Shown: piece by piece, positions 34,025-47,070 of the stretch
Layout: every line of letters starts with the position of its first letter
Numbering within the stretch: position 1 is the stretch's first letter
From: Polytrichum commune
Lineage: Eukaryota > Streptophyta > Polytrichopsida > Polytrichales > Polytrichaceae
Reading direction: 5' to 3'
Length of the DNA: 64,000 nucleotides
Assembly (NCBI GenBank): GCA_950295325.1
Contig: OX485807.1
Location: forward strand, 38,408,440 to 38,472,439
Program-made: the position numbers and the translations under genes
Notes under the pieces: model-generated
What the model was told of the DNA's origin: nothing
Database searches by the model: none
Seen by the model: only the letters and a program-made list of their open reading frames with translations

Positions 34025-37000
34025 CTGCCAGCGGAATCTCTGTGGTATGATGTACTTAGTAGACGATGGCATTTTGAAATTTCAACATGAGTTCATGAGA
34101 TTGTTTAGTAATGTAAATCCTCGAGTGTAGGTGGAATTGAAGTTCAACAATAGTTCAAAATACTGGTTATTTTTGTGTCACACCACATTTTTGCTGAATA
34201 TAGTGGTGGTTCTTTTAAGGTTTGTCATGTGTTGTTCTGGTCAAAGGTGATTGTGACAGTGAGATTGGAGTTTGTGGTCAAAATAGATCAACTGTTATAG
34301 GTTCAGCAAGTAAAACACATTGGGGTGGCCCCTCTCTGATCATTCAACCCTTAATTGTCAAAAAAGAAAAAGCCCCAACATGGCTGCAGAGACGGGATAA
34401 ATGAATTTTTGCTGTTAATGTCTTCATCTTTAGTCATTTCTTAGAAAAGTGACGCTTGTTGATTCTACTAATAAGATTTTTAAGTGAATGAATAAGTTGA
34501 AATCGGTGTGCAAATATTGTGAAGTAAATGAAGGAATCCAGCATACAGTTTTATTCAAAATCTAGTATTTTAGCCATTATCAGTAGAAATGTCTTTTTTA
34601 ATGGTCATAAGTTGTACATAAGTTAGTTTTGAGCCTTGGGTTGCAACCTCATCAAATATTAGCATGTTAAGAGTTGTTTGTGAATATTGTCAATCATATA
34701 TAGTATGCAATCTGTATTGCCAAACTGATAAATTGAGAAATTTGCAACAACCTTTCCTTCTAATCTAAGCAACATAAGGTGAGCATTGAAAAGTCTTTTA
34801 TCCTATGTCACCTCAATTGTCAATGTGAGAATTGCACTTTGAACGCTTGGAACTTTTGTATTTCACCTCCGGCTATGGAACCTCTTATACTTGCAAATTT
34901 ATGTAATCTACAATTTCTAACTGGGTGAGACAATTTCCATTCTTCCCCTGTGGCCAAAAATTTCTATGAAGTTAGAAGGCCCCAGAATAGAGCGCTTGAG
35001 ACCCTTAGAGTGTTCACACCTTTTCTATAAGATTTTTTTTAAAGAAAGGTTAGGCAATCAAGCTCATGGAATTCCAACATGGGATTTAGGTACAAATTTG
35101 AAGGATTCTTTGCAAAACTGATGAAGTGGTAGCTAGGAGAGTCCCCGACAAATATAGTAGATACGCATTGGGCATTGACTTTGGTCTCTCTCAACTACCA
35201 AGCTGTGTTTTTTACCCTTAGCATAATGCTGTATCATTAGTATCCATTCTGAAGTACGTAACAGGGACCATAAATAAGTGGCAGAATTGGGTAATAATGG
35301 ACTGTAATTAGCATTTCTACATGAAGTGAAATTGTAATCACCTTGCAGTACATCGAATAATTGGCATTAGAGTGAGCCACATTAATCCTAAATGTACACA
35401 TCTTTGAAGAATCCATGATCAACTTTGGTAACACTAATTGCAAGTACCCACATCAATTCTGAATGTATTTGGTGTTATGGTACATGCTATTTGTGAATGA
35501 TGAAATTTGTGTGAATTTTAGTAAGACTATGCACTCAATATTAACCATATAATAATATTTCAATTATTTTAAACCCCACAATTAATTACAAATCAAGTTT
35601 GAAACTAGAGTGGTCTACTTGGCATGCTAAGTAACACAAAATTTTGACCTATGATAATGGATAAATTGGGTTTATTGCAACATGTGAGGTTCCATGAAAA
35701 TTGGGACTAGGTTAACTAAGGGTTACGGCTGACACCTATGGAGGGGGATGCCGTAAAGATCCGGCCTACCCAAGCAAGTTCGTTGATTCATTCCACTGGG
35801 TCTTACTATAATAAATTGGGGACTCTAACCCCAATTTGGAGATCAATCTAGTTTGCAATAATAATTCCTAAACTCTACACTGTCTCTCAACATATTCACC
35901 TTCCCCTTTGGTAGGAGTCCGAGTAAGACATCTACACCATTATCACCTATCAACATGGGTTATCATTTCTAGATACTCATTGCTCTGCTTTCTTTTATTG
36001 AGAATACCACTTTCTACCAAGTAACTTATATCACGTTCCTTGATGTGCATACTACACCTAATATTCTGGTCCACTCTACTTTTGTCATACCACAAAAGTT
36101 TTGGTCCATATAACATTTTCTTACCCACGCCATTTTATAGCCCACAATAACATATGTTCAAAACTAGGAATATGGAACCAACGAATTCTACATAAACATG
36201 AAGTGCCGTGGATTGAAAGCTATAATATCAATACTATACCAAAATACTCAATATTTTACATTATTATGTCAATTTATATTTGAAGAGTAATAGTTTATCA
36301 ATTCACAAGCCACCTTGATTTACAACCCTTCTATGAAGTATAGTGAACCATGATATTTTGTACCCAAATAACTTTCAGCCCACAATAATAGGCGAAAAAA
36401 ATGTAATTATTTATGTTACCTAAGTAAAAAAATTGATCCTATAATTACTAAAAAGTTATTCCAATGTGTAACTCCAAATGGTAACGCCCGCTTTTAGGTG
36501 AACTTCATCCTGACATTAGAGGCTCCTGCCGCCATCATTTATATAGGGCTATTTTATTACCAAATGTCTACTCGTGGATGATAAAAAAATTCATTTATAA
36601 GTTGTCATACAAAGATTATGAATATGTCATACAAGGTGTCATAGAGTGTCCCCCACATTCTCTTCATCAAGTTCTTAAAGAGATGGCCTGAAATGTGCCA
36701 TTCGTACACTCTAAACTCCGTAATATCACATTTGTGGCAACCGAAGTGCACGTGACATTATAGAGTTTCGTAATGTTAATATGGACGTGTGATAATAGAG
36801 AATTTGTGTCACATGCGACATTATGGAATAACACAAAGTGCAATATTGTTATGTTGAAATTGATGATTTCATACATAGAACATGGATAATCTCTCAACGT
36901 TGCACACATATGCAAAGCTCAAACTTTCTAGGATGATGTAACTTTATTGATAGCAAAATAACATGGTAACAATATGGCATCTTTGCCTAATTCAGTCAGC

Positions 37001-38923
37001 TATCTACATCAACTTTGTTCTTTCATGTTATGTCTGATGCTAGCGATTGCAATTGGCTTATCCTACCAAACTACCTAGTGAACAATTTACATATTCTCAT
37101 AAATAAAAACTCAAAGTTCACACTCTCCTTGTAGTTGTTCAACCCTCAACCCTGATCGTAATCCTCACATGGGCTTCTTTCTATACTACTTGAGGCACTT
37201 GAAAGTTGTAAAAGGGGATTACTCTCCGAGATCTTAACAGCAATAATCTCATCAACGATCCATGTGTCCATACAAGAGAACAAGACATTCTCCATCCAAC
37301 CATCATCTGTGTCACCTGAAAGTTGGTTAGTTATCTACATTCACTTTGTTCTATGAGATTATCTCTAAAGCTAGCATGGCAATCAACTTAGGCAATGATT
37401 GATGCCACCAGTACTACTTAGTGAACGATTTGAATATTGCCAGAAACTCCAATTTCATCCTCCCTATAGTCAACATGAAGTGAGTCCATGTATGTCAAAG
37501 TGTACTCCCTAGTTAGTAGGAGTAAAATTACACTATTTGATGTTGTAGTCAACCTTGGCCAACACAATCATAAGAAGCTTAAGAGCCTCTTAAAAACATT
37601 GCAAATCTAAAGCCACTGAGCGCTTATGTTGTCTAATACTATACTTAGCCTCCATTACATATCAAAAGCCATTGAAAATATGCCCCATGGCTTTATTGGT
37701 GGCAAGTTACCTCAAAGCAACGGAACACTATGTCACCTAGAATTCAGTTACTTGTCTACATCCACTATGTTCTTTTGGAATGTATGTGTTGCTACTGACT
37801 GCAATCAACTTAGGCACATGGGTACATCACTTAGTGCATTTTAAAAACGACGTGTGGCATAATATAGAGAGGATTAAAATCATTTGAAATAAAAATTATA
37901 AAGGAATTCCAAATAATGAAGGGGCCATTAAATGTAGACAATCCCATTATAAGTAAGTTAGATGGACATAAAACGTGGGCCATTCTTTTTTTGTAAAATT
38001 AATATAGGGGCTGAAGGTAAGGATCCTAGAAGGTATGTTTGGTATGGTATGTAAACGGGTTTAGGACTCACGGGGATGTTTGCACCCTTCTTTGATTCCA
38101 TGCTTTCCCTCAACACTCGTCAATTGCGTTAGGAAGTATATTAATTTTTATTACTTAAAAAGAATATAGAGTACAAAAAATTGCAGTGACTTGGACAATA
38201 TAAGTAATGGAAGGGTGCAAACAAATGGGCCATTTTTGAAATTTAAGTAATTATAGGGAGGTTTTAATTCAGCCCTTGAAGGTAAATAGCCCCAAAACAA
38301 AAAAAAAACCCCAGCCGCACGTGATGCACAAAAATGCCTTAGAGTGATCTATCCGTGCTTAGGCAACAACTAATGCAACTGAACCACTTAGTGAAGGATA
38401 TGGAGTTTGTCATTAAAACCCCACTGAAAAGTTGATGTTTCATAGTTTTTGCAAGACGTTAATCTAGAAGTGTAGACACATGGCACAATGCGAGACACGT
38501 GGCACAATGCAGGAGAGTGGGTTGACTTCTTTGGTGGTTTGCATTAATGGAAAAACCTCTGATATAAGGGAGAGAAATGTGACAATAAGGAGTGGGATTT
38601 GAATCAAGACCATCCGTTCCCTAGGGTTTCAGGATATTAGAGAGTGAGTGACATTACAAAGGTTGATATCATGGAGTTTAGGGCATACCTTTATGACGAA
38701 ATATGGAATGGCCCGGTCATAAATTTTATGGGTTATGTCACACACTAGTATGTGGTCACTCTTCTTAATTTGACACTTTTAAATATTTCAAGTGGTAAGT
38801 GGCATGGTTTGTAGTTATAAATGTCACCGAAATAAAAAGACACATGTTATGATGTTATTGGACGATGTGCTCAAAGTATGGACACCATTGGAAGTTCAAA
38901 AGTGAACACGGTTGACAAGGCAT
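34025..38923. other. gene-free AT-rich region
   Basis: It begins with the CTD phosphatase 3' UTR. The rest is AT-rich sequence without an exon I can support. Short plus- and minus-strand frames are common but none shows a recognisable motif. A piece near 38770-38925 ('gtggtaagtggcatgg', 'ggacgatgtgctcaaagta') is a degraded E1/E2-type MITE remnant. Confidence 0.55.
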
Positions 38924-39310
38924 GTAAAGATATGTGGGTGTTATTCAACTCTATTTCTCATGTTCTCCGACTTCTACTAGTTAGATTTACACGACGAACA
39001 TTGTCTTGCATCAACAAATCTATGATTATGCATCATTAAAAACCGGATTGAAAATTGGACCTCTCTTGATTTAGTTATGGTTATTGAACATGCACGCTTG
39101 GCGATCCTTTATATGAATACATAGGTCCTCCCAATTGTGTTCACTATTGACTGTGGAGTAGTTACTAAAATTTGAAGACATAATGCAACCTCTTTCAAAC
39201 ATGTGTCTTTATGGTGTTTGTGCTTTGATCCTCGCCCCATCACACACCAATCAAAATATGGGTGTCCAATCACAAAAAAAAAACGTCCAAATAACACCCG
39301 CATACTTTAT
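38924..39310 (+). mobile_element. MITE family E2 copy
   Basis: The left terminal repeat is TAAAGATATGTGGGTGTTAT; the right end, reverse-complemented, is ATAAAGTATGCGGGTGTTAT. It shares internal blocks with 22720-23088 in the same orientation. Confidence 0.8.
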
Positions 39311-39702
39311 GTGACCGTTCAAAGAGAAAGAGAATCTTCAATATGACAACCTTTATTGTTGACTCTCAAATCTGATCAAAAAACTGGGAATAACAATCTT
39401 TGTGATTCACAATTGCTCACCGGATGCGACAACTTCCGATCCGATCCAACGGCCACAATCGTTTTGTGAAGTTGGATGTGCCCACAATAGGCCACAATCC
39501 TTCTATTCAACTTAGTTGGCAATGGTTCGACTATTTTAGCTGCCGGGTCCAAAGGGACCGCCAATGCGATCCATTCCATTCAATCATCTCTTAATTCGTG
39601 CACGCCCTCCCCATTAGCTCATATTTGACTAAGCTATTCGAACCAATATCTAGCACCACGAGAACTGCCCAAAACATCTCGGTTTTGGGATTTTTGTGGA
39701 TC

Positions 39703-39930
39703 TCAAAAAAAAGAAAAAAGAAAAAAGAAAAAAAAACCGTGATGTGTTTGATTCATTTCATTTTGATTGGTTAAGCGTGATATACCCTATCCTTGTTTTG
39801 TATTGAGAGATTGACCTCTACGAAGCATGAGTAAAATCTCTCAAACCTCGTGAGAACAATATATAGTGTGTATGTATGTATGTATATATATAATATTTAT
39901 ATGTATATATTTGTGTGTGTGTGTGTGTTT
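39703..39930. repeat. A-rich tract and TATG/TA/TG microsatellites
   Basis: A purine tract of AAAAAAG units lies at about 39703-39737. A compound run of tatg, ta and tg repeats lies at 39866-39930. Confidence 0.9.
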
Positions 39931-39992
39931 TTAGACCATTTCCTAAATGTATGAATCCAAAATCCACATCAACTGAGGATATTAATACATGA

Positions 39993-40493
39993 GTGTCAGG
40001 TGCATGCAAGTGGCATTTCATAAATAATGTTGCATGGTAAAACTTGTTGCATGGAAAGCCTTATTTTGAGGATGATCCAAAATGTGTGTACAAGTTTTAC
40101 TAGCACTCGTTTTACGAGTTTCCATCAACGTGTTGTAATTGGTGTGCATGGTGTAATAAGTGTTAGGCGCATGCAAGTGGCATTTCATAAATAACGCCGC
40201 GTGGTAAAACTTGTTGCATGGAAAGCCATATTTTGAGGATGATCCAAAATGCATGTACAAGTTTTACTGGCACTTGTTTTACGAGTTTCCATCAACGTGT
40301 TGTAATTGGTGTGCATGGTGTAATAAGTGTTGGGTGCATGCCAGTGGCATTTCATAAATAACGTCGCGTGGTAAAACTTGTTGCATGGAAAGCCATATTT
40401 TGAGGATGATCCAAAATGCGTGTACAAGTTTTACTGGCACTCGTTTCACGAGTTTCCATCAACGTGTTGTAATTGGTGTGCATGGTGGAATCA
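39993..40493 (+). repeat. 167-bp tandem repeat, three copies
   Basis: Units start at 39993, 40160 and 40327, each exactly 167 bp apart, and are highly similar: 'gcatgcaagtggcatttcat', 'taaaacttgttgcatggaaa', 'tgaggatgatccaaaatg' and 'atcaacgtgttgtaattggt'. The unit is not a multiple of three, so the minus-strand frames that cross it are by-products. Confidence 0.95.
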
Positions 40494-42239
40494 ACCATTA
40501 GTGCCTAGTCCGTGTCAGAGAATCCATCATCGAAAGGCGACACCAGCATGTCTGTGAAAAGAAGACTCGTCATTCATGCTTGCTTCCTCATGAAACTTGC
40601 ACTACATTTTAATTTCAATTTAGGTCGTGATGAAATTTATGAACTAGCATAAAAGAAAAAAATGTTAGGTAGAATCTCTAGGCTCCTCTTTGACATGCAA
40701 TATTCTTTTCTTTTCTTTTCTTTTCATTTAGGTTCTATTAGTAGAATATACACTCAATAGATGATACTTTGGGGAGGTGTGATTATGGACGTGTTCACTT
40801 ACTCCAATTTGTGGTCCCTTCGAAGTTCGCCTTTAGGTTCCAAATGCTCCAATGATTGACCTCTTTAGGTTTTTTTTAATGATTTTCAAATGACATTGAT
40901 TGGCCACGTTTTTCGTTTCTTGATTTGGTTCTTTGTGTGGGCACTGCGGTTTGTAGCCACTATTTAGGGGGGCCCTTGTTTTTTTTATGTATAGTAGCAT
41001 GAGAAGCACATGTGAGGGGAAAAAGTAGTAACTAGAGTACAAAAGTAGCATTGATCATTGGCTCATGCTAAGTGAGTGACCCAAAAGAAAGAGGGCAAAG
41101 AGGACACGAAATTCTTGGTTGCGTCACAAAGTGAAATCAGCTATTTTGATGTGCCCCCCCCCCCCCCCAAATCATTTGTGGAGGTCAAAGAGAAGTAGTG
41201 AATTATAAGCCTTAGAGTTGAAATTTTGATTTTTAGAAATGCGCTTTGAACCATATTTTCATGGATTCCCGTGATTCCCATTTGTATGCTTTGGTTCCTT
41301 GGATGGATGGGTAGGTCTACTTTGGAGAGCCTACAACACCATCCCTTCAAGCTAGGGCTAGATGTCTTAGTCTTTGAGTTTGCCCCCACAAGTTTTATCA
41401 AGCAACACATGTGTCACATGGTTTTATTTCAATTGGGTCCCACTAGAATAATACATGGTATTTGATGTTAATTTAGAACTCAAATCCCTAAAAAAATGTT
41501 TTATTGTCTGGTGTTAGAATATGTTGTGTTTACATCTTAGGTAAGACTAATGAGGATCCAACTCAGAGCACATGATATTTAGTCATGGCTTGCACTAATA
41601 TGCTTTAAGATGAAAATGAAGTAGACATCTATTTTAGTACAACAACAAAAAGAAATCCTTAATAAACTTAACCATGAAGTTAACATCAAAGACTCCAAAT
41701 TAATAATGTAGAATCCACTTTGAGATGTAACAACCACAAACCTACGGGGGTGTAGTTTTACTAGACCCCTTTACCATTGCAAGATTAGTGGAGGCGACAA
41801 GCTCACATCTAGCCTTAGCCCTATTTGCATCTTGTTTGTTTTGCAAGATTTGAACAAATTCAATTGCAAAGAATAGGCCTATTTATTTCATGATCTATAT
41901 GTTGCGTATGTAGTGGAGGCATGTGTCCCATTGAACTGAAATGCTCCATATACATACATGCCCAGGGGTGGACTTTTCATACCACATACAAACGAACGTG
42001 AGTGTAAGAAGGGGTATTATTTGAGGCATTAGCATACACAGTATACGTAATGGAGAGGTTTTATTTTGCTCTACTATGTACCTTCAAAAAGGGCATTAAG
42101 AATTTTGGAGTAAAGGTTGATGTTCAAAAGGGGGCCCTAAGGTTTAGAGGGAAACTTGACAATAGATGTGTTAGTTTCATCCATTATTGTCATATGGTAA
42201 TATACCTGAATGACTACCCTATCCATTTTTTGTAGGTTT
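40494..42239. other. gene-free region
   Basis: It holds a TTTTC microsatellite near 40700-40725, a C-run at 41155-41168 and otherwise unassigned AT-rich DNA. No supported exon. Confidence 0.5.
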
Positions 42240-43080
42240 TAAAATTTGGGTTCTAAGTTTTTCACAAACTAGAGGCTTGTGGACATCTCATGGGCTCCCT
42301 TGAGTTTGTTTTCCGGATGGTGGCTAAGTTATTGTGCTCTAGTCTTTGTTTGTTTGATGTAATTGTTGTGTTACATGCTATGGATGAAAAATCATTCAAG
42401 GATTCTCTCAATTGATAGTGAAAGTGGATTTTATATGTAATATGATTTATATTCAGATCACAAGTTATATTTTTTAATATGTGATGGAGGCATTTATCAT
42501 ATTCAATTGAAAATTTTAGTATAAATTCATGAATCCATTTTCTAGCATGATGTTAGTACGTATACATTTGTTTTTCTCCATAAGGTTCTTGTATACATGG
42601 GCTTTAATTTCATAGTGAACAATGCACGTCAATTGGGTTTCCAATGAAGAGTCCACCCCCGGGCATACATGAGTTCATTTTCTAGCTTACTGTGAGTATG
42701 TGTATGGTTGTTTTTCTTCATAAGTTTCTCGTATAAACGGGGTTTTATTTCATAGTCACCCACGCACATCAATTAGGATTCTAGTGATTAATGCGGATAG
42801 ACTCTTTAATTCATCTAAATTCATTATCATATGATCAATTAAATCATAAGCTCACTTTGAACCATTTGAATATTGATACCAACATAATCCTATCTCCATT
42901 TGCAAAGGATTGATCATTAGGTATGTAGGTTCCCCGCATTCTATGCACATGTGATGCAACGATATCACCATAATCACCATAAACAAACAAAGACAAAAGC
43001 ACAATAACCTGGCCACAATCCGGAGAGAAAAAAACTCTAGGGAGCCATCGGGCACTCCAAAAGCCTCCATTGTGGAAAAA
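42240..43080. repeat. inverted pair of gene-like fragments
   Basis: Plus-strand 42240-42360 and minus-strand 43080-42960 are similar over about 120 bp and can both be read as protein. The plus copy contains GSLEFVFRMVAKLLCSSLCL; the minus copy contains GSLEFFSLRIVARLLCFCLC. A charged residue followed by a hydrophobic stretch recalls the first membrane segment of CASP-like/MARVEL proteins, but the match is too short to assign. I treat both as gene fragments. Confidence 0.4.
42536..42790 (+). repeat. 140-bp direct duplication
   Basis: Two units start with 'cattttctag' at 42536 and 42676. Each goes on with a 'tgttttttct' pyrimidine block, 'cataag' and 'cacatcaatt' or 'cacgtcaatt'. It lies between the two inverted gene-like fragments at 42240 and 42960. 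Confidence 0.7.
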
Positions 43081-43639
43081 CCTAGAACCCAAATGCAAAC
43101 TCAAACAAGTCCATTGGCATTGGGGACTATTACCACATGACAATTGTAGATGAAATGTAAACTACTTGAAACTAGCACATCCATTGTCAATTTTTTTCTC
43201 TAAGCCTTAGTGTCTCCTTTTGTACATCTTCCTTTACTTCAAAGTTCTTAGTGGTCACTTCAAATGTGCACACTAGACAAAAACAATACCTCCCTTATGT
43301 ATACTATGCACATTAATGCCTCAACCAATACTCCTTTGTACGTGAGTAGAAGAGTCCACCCTCTAGGAGTGAGAAGACCTATGTGGCCAATTAAGAAGGA
43401 AAGATTTGTCATCACTTTGACCTCTTACAACTTCTTCTTGTCAACTCCAATTCTAAAACTTGGAATCACAATCTTCTTGATTCATAATTGCTAACCGGAG
43501 GAGAGAATCCCTAGTCAAATCCAATGGCCATAATTTCTTGTGGAGTTGGAAGCGTCCACATTAGCCATGGCTACCTTAGGGCCATGTTATACCAAAGTTT
43601 GAGGGCCTTTGATACATAAATTATGTGGTTAGTCAAAAA

Positions 43640-43985
43640 GCCAAAGACAAACCAAGTTCATTTTACACTAGACATTGAAAGCCTAATGGACCAAAGAAAA
43701 TCGAATGGATGGAAATTCTACATGGCATCTTACATTGCAAGAAGGGAGTAATGTTTTAGGGTCTACTAGGTATTGCATTGGACCCATCAAATAAAAGTGA
43801 TTTTTCGAGCAAATCTAGGGGTCCTGGCAATCAATTACAATTGTCAATTTTGACTGCTAAGAAATAATATTGTCATGTTGGGATCCCAAACCCGAACATA
43901 TGTTGCAGCCCCTCGACATGGTCCTCTTTCACTTTACATTAAGCTTGAGAACCCATCAATTACAAAATTGGCTCTTGGATGATTT
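43640..43985 (+). mobile_element. MITE family M, degraded copy
   Basis: Blocks 'cattttacactaga', 'gaatggatggaaattctacatgg' (in part) and 'gggtctactaggt' follow the order of the M elements at 11438-11860 and 44098-44563. The ends are not clear. Confidence 0.5.
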
Positions 43986-44097
43986 TCAAGGGCCCTTAGA
44001 CAAAAAAAAATAGGCAAATAATTGTTTGAGTTGCTATCTAGTGAAGTGGCGGAGAGGGGTAGGCATATTCTCGTGCACTTGGTTGTCAAGTAATTAA

Positions 44098-44563
44098 AGG
44101 CCACTTCACACACAAGACTGAGAGCCCGTTACCCTTACACTTCAAGCACTCTCATTGGTGGAAAAGGCGGAGCTGGTCCAAGTTCGCTTCACACTATGCT
44201 TGAGGGGCCAACGGAGTATGTGAATGCAATATGGATGTAAAGTCTACATGGATTCCTACATGGCATCAAATGGATCATGTTTCATGGTCACTTGGACTAT
44301 TTTCAAAAACTACCTCTTGGAGATAGACCTAACACAAAACCAAGAGACCATGGCACTCCAAACGCTCACAACTGTTGATTTATTCTATTTTATCATGTGT
44401 GAGGACCCACATGAATAGAAATTTCATTAAAATAGCATTTGGTTGAGGGTCCATGACCGCACTACATGATTTTGGAAGTGTCTTGGGAGGGTTCTTCGGA
44501 CACTTCTTTTGGGCTCTCACAAATTCATGGTCACGGCTCTTGGCTCGTGTGTGAAGTGGCCCT
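44098..44563 (+). mobile_element. MITE family M, intact copy a
   Basis: The left end is AGGCCACTTCACACACAAG; the right end, reverse-complemented, is AGGGCCACTTCACACACGAG. The element is 466 bp and non-coding. A second intact copy lies in opposite orientation at 53932-54420. Confidence 0.85.
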
Positions 44564-45175
44564 ACATTTAACTTCTTTTCCACCAAAACTGGTTATGAGG
44601 TGAACGCATGAGGTTAAGTTTTTGTATTGGAAACACATAGAAGATTGCTATTTATTTGAGTCTTAAACATCAAGCTTCTCTTTGACTTTCTTACATTTTT
44701 CTTTCTTGCATTTAGTTATGTGCTCAAGGGCACACACTACACTAAACCCTTCATTTAATGTGGCCCACTATTCCTTATCAACCCACATTAAGTGTCATGT
44801 AATCGCTGTGAACTTTTCGACAAACAACTCTAAAATTAAAAGTATTTTAGTCGCAATCTCTTTGTTTAAGAAGAGACCATCATGTAGTTTCTTAGTAATG
44901 CTATGTAATTATTGGAACTGCTACTATTACATTTTCCAGTCTTGATTTTGTGCTCAAAGGCATAGGTGATGCTACACCATTTGGTTAAATTATAGCGGAT
45001 TATCACTTGAAGTTAAATGATGTTATTATAATTTTCTATTGAAAATGACCTTTCTACGAATCACTGGTCCAAGGATTTGTGGTATATGCATAAAATCATC
45101 CATTAGGAAGGTGAAATGCAAGAAACAATTATGTAGACTGAAATGGCTATTATTAGATTATTATGGATTATGGAT

Positions 45176-45310
45176 TAGTTTAGTGGAGTCCAATTCAAAT
45201 GAATCGCCCCTCAATTTTATGGGTATGTCGTTTTTTACTAGTACTCCTTCATCCATGATAAATGAATATACATTGATGTCACGAAGCCCAAGCCCAAATC
45301 CTTGGCCAAA
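45176..45310 (-). pseudogene. conserved 45-codon coding fragment, copy 1
   Basis: On the minus strand, 45 codons read from FGQGFGLGLR through SFIMDEGVLVK to DSTKL. The same segment, gap-free, is found on the plus strand at 46920-47054. By my count 21 of 45 residues are identical, including I-M-D-E-G, L-V-K, P and D-S-F. The frame extends to 45430 on its N-terminal side without stops. I do not recognise the family. Confidence 0.45.
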
Positions 45311-45664
45311 TATGAAATGGATATTTATTATCCTTGATGTTGGCTTTATATATATCAAGTTGATCTTCAAATATGTTTGGAAGAGACCCTCTAAATCATA
45401 TATTTTATACATTACTCTACTAAGCGTCATGCTCCCTCACCAATAGCATGAAAAAAATACAGTTTAATGGTTGGGAATGAACATGTTGTGATTCTTAAGA
45501 AACGACAGCCTAAGTTTTAGTGTCACGGAAAATCCCCATGGAGCATGGGATTTATGTTATTTAAAGGTTGACGGAGCATGAGAGTTAGCAACCTTATGTA
45601 TGCGTGCAGATATCCTTATTGACACATGGTTGAACCCAAACACGACACATATGGGTATAAACTT

Positions 45665-46445
45665 TTAAAGATATGTGGGTGTAATTTGGTCACCTTTATA
45701 AATTGGACACCTAATTGTGGTTAGGTGAGGATCAAAGAACAAACATCATAGAGACATATATTATAAAGAGATTGGACTACATCTTTAATTTTTCTTAGCT
45801 ACTCTCACGCAATAATGAACATAATTGGGAGGTCCTATGTATTTAGTTGAGCAATTAACAAACGTTCACTTCCAATAATCGTAACTAAATCATGGGAGGT
45901 CCAATTTTCAATATGGTTGTTGTTGACATTTCATCGTAAATTCGTTGATGCAACACAAACTTGAAGACATAAGTTGATCATTAGAAGATGGGGAACTACA
46001 AAAATGAGCCACTTAAGACCCACATATCTTATGAAGGATGAGAAACTTATAAGGTAGTGGGTTTTATTTAGTGACTTTTCTTAATTGGACACCTAAATTT
46101 GCTTGGTGTGTGGTCAAGTGAGGATCAGAAAGCAAACACTACTAAAGATATATGTATGAAAAAAATTGGACTACGTCTCCAAATTTTATTAATTATTATG
46201 CACTCAATATTGAACACAAATGGGAGTACCTATGTTTCATGTTAAGGAATCAACAAACACGCACTTATAAAATTCATAATCAAATCAAGGGAAGGCCGAT
46301 TCTCATATAGTCTTTGTTGATGTTTCATCATAAACTGGCTAATACAACACAAATTTGAAGACATAAATATGATCGATAGAAGATGGGGAACTAGAAAAAC
46401 AAGTTGGCTCAAGACCCACATTGGGTAGATGGGCCTACTTTGGAT
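45665..46445 (-). mobile_element. two adjacent E2-type MITEs
   Basis: The first (about 45665-46035) has ends TAAAGATATGTGGGTGTAA and, reverse-complemented, ATAAGATATGTGGGTCTTA. The second (about 46055-46445) shares its internal blocks ('aattggacacctaaat', 'aaattggactacgtc', 'acaacacaaatttgaag'). Both run opposite to 22720-23088. Internally they share the 'ggacacct...gtgtggt' block with E1, so E1 and E2 are related. Confidence 0.65.
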
Positions 46446-46770
46446 GATTCTTTTTATGCACTTACTACGCAATTAATGCTAGATACTTAGTAAAATTCCA
46501 AGTGTTGCTTGTAGCCATCTGCCTCATAATTTCCGAAGCTCGTATGAATGTCTTATTCATTACCAAAGCGAAGATTCTCGTGCTCATCAACTGCTCATAT
46601 AGGTTGTCCCAATCATGTTGATTATTGAACCTAGAATGATTAGTATATTATGAGCACGTACTCAAATCTCTTGTAAACATGACTCTTTTTTTAATTTCCA
46701 TATTTGGATCCACACCTAACCACATACCACTCAAATATAGGCGTCCAAATTATTGTTTATTTTGGAGTTA
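46430..46770 (-). mobile_element. MITE family E1, reverse copy
   Basis: The plus strand shows 'cctcataatttccgaagctc', 'gaagattctcgtgctcatca', 'gaacctagaatg', 'gtaaacatgactcttttt' and 'ccacataccactcaaatata', the reverse order of the E1 family. It directly follows the E2 pair. Confidence 0.7.
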
Positions 46771-46919
46771 GGCACAAATACATTACCTTATGAAGAACGA
46801 GAACCGTATAACTTAGCTTGTGGTGTGTCGTACCATAAGTACATGAACCTCGGTAGTACCTTGTTGAAGTAACCAACTACTTGGGAATCCTGATATTATA
46901 TTAATATACATTATGGTGG

Positions 46920-47054
46920 TTCCGACGGGTTGGTCGGCTTGGGATTTGTGGTGTCTATGTAAACTCATCCATCATGGATGAAGGGGCTCTAGTAAAAATA
47001 AAAAGTCCCCTACAATTGAAGATCGATTCATTCCAATTTGACTTCACTAGACTA
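46920..47054 (+). pseudogene. conserved 45-codon coding fragment, copy 2
   Basis: This reads FRRVGRLGIC, then SSIMDEGALVK, then DSFQFDFTRL, co-linear with the minus-strand fragment at 45176-45310. It continues open for about 12 codons to a stop near 47095. It is inverted relative to copy 1, with about 1.6 kb of E1/E2 MITEs between them. Confidence 0.45.
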
Positions 47055-47070
47055 GTTTGGGGTCTCTTCT

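Noticed and set aside
40018-40427. Two overlapping 80-codon minus-strand frames with His/Tyr-rich content
   Set aside because: They restart in successive 167-bp repeat units and break because the unit is not a multiple of three.
45039-45446. 135-codon plus-strand frame
   Set aside because: The opposite strand carries the fragment conserved at 46920-47054; the plus frame has no conserved partner.
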